This document shows, piece after piece, positions 1 to 6,174 of a stretch of 41,178 nucleotides of DNA. The notes beneath the pieces were generated by a model. The model did no database searches. It worked only from the letters and a program-made list of their open reading frames with translations, and was not told where the DNA came from. The DNA is from a virus. The DNA lies in the IMG/VR virus record IMGVR_UViG_3300047557_000756, positions 1 to 41,178 of that record, one strand, 5' to 3'. Made by a program: the position numbers and the translations under genes. Every line of letters begins with the position of its first letter. Within the stretch, counting starts at the first letter, position 1.

Positions 1-138
1 TTCGGAGAACATAGCAGGATAGACCTTGCTGATATCTCCTTGACGTACTGATAGCACGTCGCGCATACGTTGGTCGCGAGCAGCGTACTTCGTCTGAAGA
101 CGCGATACCTTAGCGACTACCTCTTTGAGTGTAAGCAC
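1..138 (-). CDS. Portal protein, N-terminal 46 residues (partial, contig edge)
   Basis: This is the first 46 codons of the portal gene, cut by the window start. Residues 5-46 match the N-terminus of the full portal at 38509-40242, and the first 127 bases are identical to 40105-40231. The start here is GTG at 138, with AGGAG overlapping the terminase stop (TAGGAG), so only 8 bases separate terminase and portal in this variant. Residues 2-4 differ from the other copy (LTL versus LST). Joining base 40104 to base 1 restores a 577-residue portal, so this is the circular junction and not a second gene. Confidence 0.9.
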   Translation of the reverse strand, partial: MLTLKEVVAKVSRLQTKYAARDQRMRDVLSVRQGDISKVYPAMFSE

Positions 139-146
139 TTGTTCTC

Positions 147-1946
147 CTAAATGAACTGTCTGTCTTTTTCAGCAAGCAGTTCATCGATATTGATAACTGC
201 ACGCTTGCTTCTTTCGTAGCGTGATAAGAATGGATTTCGCATATGGTGAGTCTGGTGAATACCTTGGTTGAGCCATTCACGAACTTTGATTTCGCAGAAC
301 CAAAGCGCCATCACCATATCTGTCTTACCTTTGGTCGTAGGTGACCAAGTAATAAGTTGTTCTATCAAAGACTTGATATTCTCGGTTTGGTCAGATGGAA
401 GATGAATCAGATTATCTCTATGATGCTTTCCATCTTGCTGCTTGGTACCAAAGAGGGTGGACATAGATGCCACACCAAAGCCTGCATCCCATTTGTTATT
501 ACCAGTGTGGTGCTCTCTTAGTACAGTTCCTTTGGATGCAAGGAATTGTCTAATTCCCTCATCTTGCGTGAGAAAAGATTGAAAGGCATTGCGCTCGACG
601 ATCCATTCCGAAGGTGCATATACGTTAGTCCAATCGGTAATGAGTTGTCTGATTTGTGCAGGCGTAGGACGCGTAATCTTGATAGCGTCAACAATGTAGC
701 GCTTATGAGATATGCGATCAACTGCATAACAGACCGCCGCTGTGTCTCCGACCATTGCAGGGTCGAGTCCACAAACAAAACTGAAACCGTTGAGGTCTTT
801 GGGATGACCTGGATTGCCAGGCACCAATCGACCTGCTCGTCGCATTCCATCGATAGAGCCTTTCACACATACAGGGTCAAAGATTGCATCATCAGATATA
901 TCTTGCTGTTGATAAATCAAAGCCCACGTAGAGGCATCCATCGCTTGACGTTCGTTGAAAAGATTACGTCCATTCCAGCGGGGCCATAGACCTTCTTGCG
1001 TCTTCTGCTCTTCTGGTTGACCATCAAAGGGTTGATCTGAATAAGGCCAGAGGGTGACCCACTTATCAGGGTCTTCGTTAGATTCAAGGAGGGCTGGCAT
1101 AGCCAGATAGGTCCAAGGGACCAGACCACCTGGGTATCTATCTTGAGAGCGTAGTTCTTTGTATAAATCTACTGCAGCTACGCGGGTACCGATAACGATG
1201 AGCTTGCCTGTCGGGTTGAGACGGGAGCGTACATCTTGGGTAAGCCACTTGATCTGTCGTTCAAAGTCATTTGCATTGCTTAGCGTTACAGCATCGTCTA
1301 TGAGAATCATATCGGCACGCTTACCGTAAATCTGACCACCGATACCGACTGCCTCGATATTGGGGTCCTTCTCAGAAGACTCTCTGAGTTCATCACCGAA
1401 GGTGACGCGGGTCTGCTGCCAGGAGGCAGTCTTAGATTTGAACCCAACCCCAGCGGCGTATGCCTGCTGTAGTTCTTCGTACATTGGATGCGTCAGTCGC
1501 TGCTTGATAGCATAAAGGAAGTCTGCGGCTAGACGCTGGGTTTGGGAAACTATGAGAACTCTAAAGTTCGGGTTATTGACAATCTTCCAGGTTACGTAGT
1601 CTACGGTGACCGTAATGGACTTGGCGTGGTTGGGAGGAATGTTGATAAGGATGCGGTTATCTGCCAGACCCTTTTCGTACTTCATTGACGGATGAAGCCA
1701 GCTAGGGTCACGACCCTCGATTACATCTATCAGGTTCTGCTGATGTGGGAAGGTCTTGGACTTGAGAAACTTCTGGCGGAAGCCAGCGAAGTCTAAATCC
1801 TTGGTCTGTTCTTCTATAAAGGATTGACCACGTAGGCCTAGCCTCGTTCTATCCATACGGTCTGCAAAGACCTTATCGGATCTGCGGTAGTACTCATAGG
1901 TCTTGAGAGATTTACCAGCGGCTTTACAGCCGTCTTCTACTCGCAT
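147..1946 (-). CDS. Large terminase subunit (ATPase and nuclease)
   Basis: DNA packaging motor that fills the prohead and cuts concatemers. Seen in the sequence: a degenerate Walker A (PPNHAKSI, about residues 104-111), a Walker B (MILIDD, 213-218), a motif III-like IGTR near 252, and RNase H-fold nuclease acidic residues in GLDPAMVGD (D395) and KTDMVMALWF near the C-terminus. The size fits the family. The N-terminus is helical and looks like a terminase small-subunit helix-turn-helix. The ATG at 1946 has no usable ribosome site: AAGGA abuts it with no spacing. The frame stays open upstream to an ATT at 2006 with AGGAG at ideal spacing, so the real protein may be 20 residues longer. It heads the late operon, which continues into portal across the contig junction. 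Confidence 0.93.
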   Translation of the reverse strand: MRVEDGCKAAGKSLKTYEYYRRSDKVFADRMDRTRLGLRGQSFIEEQTKDLDFAGFRQKFLKSKTFPHQQNLIDVIEGRDPSWLHPSMKYEKGLADNRILINIPPNHAKSITVTVDYVTWKIVNNPNFRVLIVSQTQRLAADFLYAIKQRLTHPMYEELQQAYAAGVGFKSKTASWQQTRVTFGDELRESSEKDPNIEAVGIGGQIYGKRADMILIDDAVTLSNANDFERQIKWLTQDVRSRLNPTGKLIVIGTRVAAVDLYKELRSQDRYPGGLVPWTYLAMPALLESNEDPDKWVTLWPYSDQPFDGQPEEQKTQEGLWPRWNGRNLFNERQAMDASTWALIYQQQDISDDAIFDPVCVKGSIDGMRRAGRLVPGNPGHPKDLNGFSFVCGLDPAMVGDTAAVCYAVDRISHKRYIVDAIKITRPTPAQIRQLITDWTNVYAPSEWIVERNAFQSFLTQDEGIRQFLASKGTVLREHHTGNNKWDAGFGVASMSTLFGTKQQDGKHHRDNLIHLPSDQTENIKSLIEQLITWSPTTKGKTDMVMALWFCEIKVREWLNQGIHQTHHMRNPFLSRYERSKRAVINIDELLAEKDRQFI

Positions 1947-2003
1947 TCCTTGAGCTACACATTCAAGAATGATGCGCTTTGCTATATCAGCGCTGTTTTC
2001 TGT

Positions 2004-2017
2004 AATGGCAGGCTCCT
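2004..2017 (-). promoter_or_regulatory. Shine-Dalgarno AGGAG plus possible ATT start of terminase
   Basis: On the minus strand AGGAG (2017-2013) is followed after 6 bases by ATT at 2006-2004, in frame with terminase. No ATG, GTG or TTG lies in frame between the upstream TAG and the ATG at 1946. The 20 added codons encode ITENSADIAKRIILECVAQG, which supplies a helix preceding the helix-turn-helix-like segment. ATT initiation is rare (infC is the classical case), so this is an inference. Confidence 0.5.
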
Positions 2018-2042
2018 ATAAATTGACAGACCTCTGGGTACT

Positions 2043-2065
2043 AAAAAGAGGCGCCGCTTGCGCCT
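2043..2065 (-). terminator. Intrinsic terminator-like hairpin, minus strand, ahead of terminase
   Basis: On the minus strand AGGCGC (2065-2060), a 5-base loop and GCGCCT (2054-2049) are followed by CTTTTTAG. It lies 26 bases upstream of the terminase ribosome site, so it would stop or attenuate leftward transcription from the hub. Confidence 0.5.
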
Positions 2066-2207
2066 ACCTCGTGCTTGAGCGCCCGAGCTAGCCACAGCGA
2101 CGCGAGGGGTAATACTGCTCTCCCTTATCGGGAGCGCAGCGTAAGCGTAGCGACTGCAGACTCATCCCAGCCTGTCTACAGTCTCTATACTGTATTAGGC
2201 AGGAAAA

Positions 2208-2227
2208 AAAAGCGGTTTCCCGCTTTT
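2208..2227. terminator. Bidirectional intrinsic terminator
   Basis: AAAAGCGG, loop TTTC, then CCGCTTTT: an 8-bp perfect stem with A-tract on one side and T-tract on the other, able to terminate in either direction. It separates the terminase leader from the rest of the hub. Confidence 0.65.
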
Positions 2228-2239
2228 CTTCCAAAAATC

Positions 2240-2271
2240 TTTATAGATGTGACTAACGTCACATCTATAAA
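2240..2271. promoter_or_regulatory. Perfect 14-bp dyad containing a CRP/GlxR-like operator
   Basis: A 14-bp arm beginning TTTATAGATG is repeated exactly in inverse orientation around the 4-base centre TAAC. The core is TGTGA (2248-2252), six bases (CTAACG), then TCACA (2259-2263), which is the consensus half-site arrangement of Crp/Fnr-family regulators (E. coli CRP, corynebacterial GlxR). No T-tract follows, so it is a poor terminator and a good operator candidate. Confidence 0.6.
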
Positions 2272-2418
2272 CGGACAAAATAGGACACGCAGAAATAGAT
2301 CTCACTTTAGTGGAGATATTTATGTGGGGACTATAGACCAACGCCACCCCACTTTTATCATCGTGGGGTCGCCCTATTCTTTGCGCTGGCTCTCACGCTG
2401 TCGCCTATCGGCGAGAGA

Positions 2419-2448
2419 GTGGGGGATAGTGGGGGTAGGTGGGGCGAT
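2419..2448 (+). repeat. Three tandem 10-bp GTGGGG iterons
   Basis: GTGGGGGATA, GTGGGGGTAG and GTGGGGCGAT follow head to tail with an exact 10-base period, about one helical turn. Further GTGGGG copies lie at 2324-2329 and 2363-2368. Spaced repeats next to a terminase gene suggest protein-binding sites (packaging or replication), but the role is not shown by sequence. Confidence 0.5.
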
Positions 2449-2702
2449 AGCACCATCGGCACCCTCTCGCGCCCTGCCTTCCCCTAATAATTCTCTAGCC
2501 CTCAACTAATAAACCGCCCCAGCTCTGCCAGCTCTCGCCCCTTACTCACGCCTTCTCGCCCTACTCTTTGGATCTCTCAGCTTTCACTCAGCTATCTTTC
2601 AACATTGGATCTTTACTTGATAGTTTATTTTCGCAACATAATCGTTGCGTAATTGCCAGCTCTGGCAGGCTAAAGATCTGACCAGACATAACCGCCTCAC
2701 AC

Positions 2703-2729
2703 TTGTTGTTAGACTAGCTTTGTTATACA
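2703..2729 (+). promoter_or_regulatory. Weak candidate early promoter
   Basis: TTGTTG (2703-2708) and TATACA (2724-2729) are separated by 15 bases just upstream of the first early gene. The spacing is short and the match only partial. Confidence 0.25.
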
Positions 2730-2731
2730 CT

Positions 2732-2773
2732 CGCCCCGAAGGGGCGCACTCCGCGCTCATTGTGAAAGGATAA
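2732..2773 (+). promoter_or_regulatory. Leader hairpin and GAAAGGATAA ribosome site, unit 1
   Basis: CGCCCC-GAA-GGGGCG (2732-2746) forms a tight 6-bp hairpin. The extended ribosome site GAAAGGATAA (2764-2773) precedes ATG 2776. This is the first of four leaders sharing that 10-base element. Confidence 0.55.
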
Positions 2774-2775
2774 AG

Positions 2776-2940
2776 ATGAGAGCCACAAAGAAAGAGCTTC
2801 TAAAGCTAGATGAAATGCTTCATCAAGCCTACGCGACAATAGCTTGTGGAATTGACCCAATAGAGAATAAAGAAGTAATCGCCAGACTAGGCGATAACCT
2901 CAGAGCTATCAAAGAATTTATCAAGGGAGAGAAGCGATAA
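2776..2940 (+). CDS. Small hypothetical early protein (54 aa)
   Basis: Starts at ATG 2776 after the leader element GAAAGGATAA. The 54-residue product (MRATKKELLK...) is charged and predicted helical, with one Cys and no recognised domain. Its stop TAA overlaps the next start (TAATG), the hallmark of translational coupling seen throughout this early block. It opens the plus-strand cluster; function is unknown. Confidence 0.65.
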   Translation: MRATKKELLKLDEMLHQAYATIACGIDPIENKEVIARLGDNLRAIKEFIKGEKR

Positions 2941-3107
2941 TGAATACCGACAAGCTGGAAAGAATAGCTAGACAGCAGGCGAAAGCTCTCAAAGCCACCC
3001 TTGAGCTATTCTCAGAGGTGACCTACCTTGACTCAGACGGGCGCGAGCTTCTCAATGAGCTTCATCGCTGGCTTGAACATACGAAGCCACTCAGAAAATC
3101 GGCTTAG
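2940..3107 (+). CDS. Small hypothetical early protein (55 aa)
   Basis: ATG at 2940 overlaps the previous stop. The 55-residue product (MNTDKLERIARQQ...) is two amphipathic helices with conserved-looking Leu/Trp positions; no domain is recognised. It is followed by two hairpins that separate it from the next unit. Confidence 0.65.
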   Translation: MNTDKLERIARQQAKALKATLELFSEVTYLDSDGRELLNELHRWLEHTKPLRKSA

Positions 3108-3118
3108 AGCTTGCCTAT

Positions 3119-3178
3119 CGCCCACCTTCACGGGTGGGCGGTGGGGAAGGGCTAAACCTTCCACTTACGAAAGGATAA
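3119..3178 (+). promoter_or_regulatory. Double hairpin leader with GAAAGGATAA, unit 2
   Basis: CGCCCACC/GGTGGGCG (3119-3140, 6-base loop) is followed by GGAAGG/CCTTCC (3145-3162, 6-base loop), then CTTAC and GAAAGGATAA (3169-3178) before ATG 3183. The CCTT of hairpin 2 could alternatively pair with AAGG of the ribosome site, so the leader could switch between open and closed forms (inference). Confidence 0.55.
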
Positions 3179-3182
3179 ACAG

Positions 3183-3428
3183 ATGAATTGGAAACTAGAT
3201 CCTAATGACCCTTATGTATGGCAGGTAGAGGGCGCACCTTTCGGTGTGGATAACATAGACCTTGACGCATACGCCCCTTTTCGGCTATGGAATAACCGCC
3301 GTGTGTATGTCGGCAAATACACCGACAAGGGCAGGAAAGACCTCACCTTTAGATCGCGCCGTGAGGCTATGGATTATGTTGAGGAAGCTGTAAGGGAATA
3401 CCAAAGCCAAATAATTACCGCCCTCTGA
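3183..3428 (+). CDS. Hypothetical early protein (81 aa)
   Basis: ATG 3183 lies after GAAAGGATAA at good spacing. The product (MNWKLDPNDPYVWQ...) is soluble and mixed alpha/beta, with an aromatic-rich middle (YAPFRLWNNRRVYVGKYT) and a helical C-terminal third. No domain is recognised. It is the only gene in its leader unit. Confidence 0.7.
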   Translation: MNWKLDPNDPYVWQVEGAPFGVDNIDLDAYAPFRLWNNRRVYVGKYTDKGRKDLTFRSRREAMDYVEEAVREYQSQIITAL

Positions 3429-3439
3429 TGCTTGCCTCT

Positions 3440-3510
3440 CCTTCAGAGTTAGTCTAACCTCTGAGGGTGGGGGAAGGTATCAGACCTTCACAACAACTAC
3501 GAAAGGATAA
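3440..3510 (+). promoter_or_regulatory. Double hairpin leader with GAAAGGATAA, unit 3
   Basis: CCTTCAGAG/CTCTGAGGG (3440-3467, one T-G wobble, 10-base loop), then GAAGGT/ACCTTC (3473-3489, 5-base loop), then CAACTAC and GAAAGGATAA (3501-3510). The order and spacing repeat unit 2 although the stem sequences differ, which implies conserved structure. Confidence 0.55.
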
Positions 3511-3514
3511 GAAA

Positions 3515-3931
3515 GTGAGAAAGAGAAACACAGAAACGCGGTTCGCTTGTTCCTGTAATGGGTGTCGGAACTATCCGACAATGCCAGCGCAGGTATGGCA
3601 CGAGGCGCAGATACCTAGCAAGGAACAGGGAACTTATTTTTTCCGCAAAGACACGATGAAATTCTTTTCATCTCGTATCGTGGATTTCAAGCCCGTCAGT
3701 AGAGGGGGAGAGATAGATAGCCTTTCGGTTATTGTTTCAAGCCGTCACGGATACGAGGGTGCGAGCCGTTATTACGAGATAGTAGTGCTATGCCCTTACG
3801 GAACTATTCACAGAGAGGGCGAGAGTTTTGAGAACCTACGCAAGGCGCGGAGAGAGTGGGATAACGCTCTCGCAAGTTTCGCCCCTTGCTCTTGTCACGG
3901 GTGCCAACTAGACAGAGAGGTGAGTGAGTAA
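3515..3931 (+). CDS. Cys-rich putative zinc protein (138 aa)
   Basis: GTG at 3515 is chosen because GAAAGGATAA ends 4 bases before it. The ATG at 3467 lies inside the hairpin leader and has no ribosome site. Two CxCxxC clusters sit at the ends: ACSCNGC near the N-terminus and PCSCHGC near the C-terminus. They could bind one or two zinc ions. The middle looks like a beta-rich domain. The family is not recognised. The stop overlaps the next start (TAATG). Confidence 0.7.
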   Translation: MRKRNTETRFACSCNGCRNYPTMPAQVWHEAQIPSKEQGTYFFRKDTMKFFSSRIVDFKPVSRGGEIDSLSVIVSSRHGYEGASRYYEIVVLCPYGTIHREGESFENLRKARREWDNALASFAPCSCHGCQLDREVSE

Positions 3932-4041
3932 TGTTTGAGGTATCTACGAGCTGGATCAACGGACTAGGACAGGTCATAACCTACGCCCTGATAATCGGCG
4001 CGGTGTTGTGGCTCTTGAGTAAGTGGGAGGTGGGCGAGTAA
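3931..4041 (+). CDS. Single-pass membrane miniprotein (36 aa)
   Basis: ATG 3931 overlaps the previous stop. The product has one hydrophobic segment (about residues 13-29, VITYALIIGAVLWLL) and a short charged tail. It may act at the host membrane; too short to classify. Confidence 0.55.
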   Translation: MFEVSTSWINGLGQVITYALIIGAVLWLLSKWEVGE

Positions 4042-4194
4042 GTGGATAAGTGTCGTTTTTGTGGGTTGCGTGGGCTGGTGTTATCCACCGCCAATACTGA
4101 CTATTCCTGCGAACATTGTGGAGAGTGGCAGGAGGCTATTCTCGGAAGTGCGTGGGAAATCGTAGGCTACGAAAAGGAGGAGGTAAGTAAATGA
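4042..4194 (+). CDS. Zinc-ribbon miniprotein (50 aa)
   Basis: GTG 4042 directly follows the previous TAA. CRFCG (residues 4-8) and CEHCG (23-27) give the two CxxC knuckles of a zinc ribbon. The rest is an acidic helix. The stop overlaps the next gene (AAATGA). Likely a nucleic-acid or protein adaptor; target unknown. Confidence 0.6.
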   Translation: MDKCRFCGLRGLVLSTANTDYSCEHCGEWQEAILGSAWEIVGYEKEEVSK

Positions 4195-4328
4195 GTGGGG
4201 ACACTTGTAAAAAATGCGGTGTAGAAATGTGGAGGGAGGGGCGGATAGATGACGACATCAAGCTCTGCCACTCTTGCTATCTAGAAATAGCAGAAAAGGG
4301 TGGGAACCCTGATGAGGAGGGCGAGTAA
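4191..4328 (+). CDS. Zinc-ribbon miniprotein (45 aa)
   Basis: ATG 4191 overlaps the previous stop by four bases. CKKCG (6-10) and CHSCY (26-30) form two CxxC knuckles; the C-terminus is acidic. A second zinc-ribbon protein in direct series with the gene before it. Confidence 0.6.
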   Translation: MSGDTCKKCGVEMWREGRIDDDIKLCHSCYLEIAEKGGNPDEEGE

Positions 4329-4558
4329 TGGAAATCAAGTTACTAGACCACACCAATACAGGGTGGGCAAGAACGATACTAATTACCTACGAAGGAGAGA
4401 AATACCAGCTCACCCTTACTTGGGAGAATTGGGAAGGCTACGAAATAACAAGTGGCTATGACGATCTGCCCGAAAGTTTCAAAGAGAAATACACCGAAGG
4501 GCTAGACCTATACCGATTACTAGACGATAGAACGAGTGAGGAGTTATCTAATGCGTGA
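4328..4558 (+). CDS. Hypothetical early protein (76 aa)
   Basis: ATG 4328 overlaps the preceding TAA. The product (MEIKLLDHTNTGWARTILITYEGEKYQL...) looks like a small beta-rich domain followed by a helix. Its opening resembles that of the 136-residue protein at 4705 (KYKLPKGVELEILD..., Y.D.EYSIT), hinting at a loose paralogy. No function is recognised. Confidence 0.68.
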   Translation: MEIKLLDHTNTGWARTILITYEGEKYQLTLTWENWEGYEITSGYDDLPESFKEKYTEGLDLYRLLDDRTSEELSNA

Positions 4559-4712
4559 GTATGGAATACGAAAGACGGAAACCTACTATGTCCGAGCCAA
4601 TTCTGAGGAGGAGGCTAGGGCGTTAGTAGATCAAATGGACAACTCCTATGCGTGGAGTGTCAATGTGGAAGCTATTTGGGCAGGAGCAGAGGAGGAGAAC
4701 GCCAATGTCTAA
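4551..4712 (+). CDS. Hypothetical early protein (53 aa)
   Basis: ATG 4551 overlaps the previous gene by 8 bases. The product (MREYGIRKTETYYVRANSEEEAR...) has a beta strand followed by an EEEAR helix and a second strand, the pattern of small phage proteins of unknown role. It ends inside the start region of the next gene. Confidence 0.6.
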   Translation: MREYGIRKTETYYVRANSEEEARALVDQMDNSYAWSVNVEAIWAGAEEENANV

Positions 4713-5115
4713 GATGAAATATAAATTACCAAAGGGCGTAGAGCTGGAGATACTAGACGATGACGCTCACCGAAAAGACCGCCAAGATAGTGCTTTTTAT
4801 ACTTGGTATGACAGTAACAATGTCGCCTACCTTACTTATGAGGACAGGGAATACAGTATTACCTGCGTAGGTGAGATGCGTATTCACTACAAAAACCAAG
4901 TGATTAGATACTGTGACGACTTGGTAAATGCTGGCATAAAGAACGACAAAGACCTAGCCAAGATAGACAAAGCTGGGGGAGAGTGGATCAACAACTCTTG
5001 GTTTGAAGTCTATGATGAAATAAATAACGCCTACACAGGCGAGGTCTATCACACAGTTCAAGACGCTATTGAAAGCGTGGCTAATTGGATAGTGAAAGAG
5101 GAAGTCAATGCCTAA
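4705..5115 (+). CDS. Hypothetical early protein (136 aa)
   Basis: ATG 4705 is preferred because GGAGGAG lies 8-9 bases upstream; the more upstream ATG at 4648 lies inside the preceding gene without a ribosome site. The product is acidic, aromatic-rich and mixed alpha/beta (MSKMKYKLPKGVELEILDDD...). No domain is recognised. Confidence 0.68.
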   Translation: MSKMKYKLPKGVELEILDDDAHRKDRQDSAFYTWYDSNNVAYLTYEDREYSITCVGEMRIHYKNQVIRYCDDLVNAGIKNDKDLAKIDKAGGEWINNSWFEVYDEINNAYTGEVYHTVQDAIESVANWIVKEEVNA

Positions 5116-5356
5116 TTTACAGACCGCACAATTTTGGACAAAGGTAGAGGGCGAGAAAGAGAAAGTGCGAACCTTTGCCCTCATACCTAATGGGTGGGAG
5201 GATAAGTTAGACCAACACCCACAAGACGAACAGATTTTCTATTGGCTAGATGAACAAGAGTGGCTATCTCTTGGTGCTGGCGAGGTCTATGGTGACGCAG
5301 AAGTGCTGGCGTGTGCCTGTGATGAGTGCGAGTTTGAAAGGGAGGGAGAGCGATGA
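5108..5356 (+). CDS. Hypothetical early protein (82 aa)
   Basis: ATG 5108 overlaps the previous stop by 8 bases. The acidic product ends in CACDECEFEREGER, a CxCxxC cluster similar to those in the 138-residue protein at 3515. Aromatic residues are frequent. Function is unknown. Confidence 0.66.
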   Translation: MPNLQTAQFWTKVEGEKEKVRTFALIPNGWEDKLDQHPQDEQIFYWLDEQEWLSLGAGEVYGDAEVLACACDECEFEREGER

Positions 5357-5448
5357 ACTACATCAAGAACGAGAAGGGAAGGTTGGTCTGTTGTTCTTGC
5401 GAACGCGACATAATGGAACATCACAAGAGGCGGTGTCCATATGCCTAA
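5353..5448 (+). CDS. C2HC zinc-finger miniprotein (31 aa)
   Basis: ATG 5353 overlaps the previous TGA. CCSCERDIMEHHKRRCPYA shows C-x2-C, H and C ligands spaced like a short C2HC finger. Basic. At only 31 residues, the case rests on the motif and tight coupling. Confidence 0.55.
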   Translation: MNYIKNEKGRLVCCSCERDIMEHHKRRCPYA

Positions 5449-5587
5449 ATGCGGTGTATGTGGGTGGTCTTTCTCAGATAGAACGCTGATGAAACACGCT
5501 GAAACCCCGTGTGGGGAGGAGAGCGAGAAGGCAGGTAAATACCTACCTGAAGTAGATGATCTAATCAAGGAGATAGAGGAGGAGTAG
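5441..5587 (+). CDS. C2HC zinc-finger miniprotein (48 aa)
   Basis: ATG 5441 overlaps the preceding stop by 8 bases. CGVCGWSFSDRTLMKHAETPC gives C4, C7, H19 and C24, a classical single C2HC finger, followed by an acidic helix (LIKEIEEE). It may bind nucleic acid or a host protein. Confidence 0.6.
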   Translation: MPKCGVCGWSFSDRTLMKHAETPCGEESEKAGKYLPEVDDLIKEIEEE

Positions 5588-5591
5588 GGCG

Positions 5592-5696
5592 ATGAATAGC
5601 AACTGCGTAAGAGGACATCACAACCAATGCGAGGACAGTATCAAGGACACTTACCTTTGTTCCTGCCCTTGCCACCTACAAGGAGGAAGCAAGTGA
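5592..5696 (+). CDS. Cys/His-rich miniprotein (34 aa)
   Basis: ATG 5592 follows the previous stop by 4 bases. The product has CVRGHHNQC and CSCPCHLQ, five Cys and three His in 34 residues, a compact metal site. The downstream GTG start overlaps its stop (GTGA). Confidence 0.55.
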   Translation: MNSNCVRGHHNQCEDSIKDTYLCSCPCHLQGGSK

Positions 5697-6010
5697 ATAA
5701 AGAATACAGAGAATACCCTGACGGAGGGGTTTATTGGGCAAGGATAAAGCTAGAACAACAGGAGGAGGGCGTGTTATTCACCTCGCCTGTTGATAACGCA
5801 ACGCACCTAGTCAAGGGCGCAACGCTGGAAGTAATCAAAGGTCAATGGTGGAATAGCGATTTCCATAGTGACATACTAGACGCTATCTCAGAAATGGGAG
5901 GGTGTCGTTGGGTGCTTGGCTATACAACCGACTACGAATACTACGAAGGAGAAGGCGAGCATTACCTAGAAGTAATGGAAAATGGCAGACAAATGGAGGA
6001 AGCGGAATGA
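5693..6010 (+). CDS. Hypothetical early protein (105 aa)
   Basis: GTG 5693 is chosen because AGGAGG lies 8 bases upstream and it overlaps the previous stop. An ATG at 5627 lies inside that gene without a ribosome site. The product (MNKEYREYPDGGVYWARIKLEQ...) has an acidic C-terminus with a tyrosine-rich run (DYEYYEGEGEHY). No domain is recognised. Confidence 0.65.
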   Translation: MNKEYREYPDGGVYWARIKLEQQEEGVLFTSPVDNATHLVKGATLEVIKGQWWNSDFHSDILDAISEMGGCRWVLGYTTDYEYYEGEGEHYLEVMENGRQMEEAE

Positions 6011-6174
6011 ACAAGGAATACTATCAAGCAAAGGCAGACCTATGTCGTGACCTTGCTATCAAGCAAATGGTGGAGGGCAACGCGAAGGAGGCAGGGGCTA
6101 ACCTGATCCGTATGGTCAATAGCCTAAATCAAATTGAACTTATCAAGCATAAGGAGGAGAAGGCAAGTGAATAG
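6007..6174 (+). CDS. Small helical early protein (55 aa)
   Basis: ATG 6007 overlaps the preceding TGA (ATGA). The product is a helical hairpin with one Cys and regular hydrophobic positions (YYQAKADLCRDLAIKQMVEG). The longer frame from 5902 runs through the previous gene and is unlikely. Confidence 0.62.
   Translation: MNKEYYQAKADLCRDLAIKQMVEGNAKEAGANLIRMVNSLNQIELIKHKEEKASE

Larger units (their letters stand above)
2018..2763. other. Non-coding regulatory hub between divergent late and early operons
   Basis: About 750 bases with no convincing gene. The plus-strand frame at 2075-2509 lacks a ribosome site and family resemblance. The stretch is dense in dyads: a minus-strand terminator-like hairpin (2043-2065), a bidirectional terminator (2208-2227), a perfect 14-bp dyad (2240-2271), ACCCCAC/GTGGGGT (2346-2369), GTGGGG repeats (2419-2448), CGCAAC/GTTGCG (2632-2649) and TGCCAG/CTGGCA near 2660. 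It lies immediately upstream of terminase, where phages often keep pac or cos sites and late promoters. No strong -35/-10 pair is visible on the minus strand. Confidence 0.6.

Noticed and set aside
546-989. 147-residue plus frame and other frames within terminase
   Set aside because: Antisense shadows without ribosome sites.
2075-2509. 144-residue plus-strand frame
   Set aside because: Runs over terminators and dyads, no ribosome site, composition unlike the neighbouring genes.
2732-2746. CGCCCC-GAA-GGGGCG as a terminator
   Set aside because: No T-tract on either side; more likely a leader hairpin.
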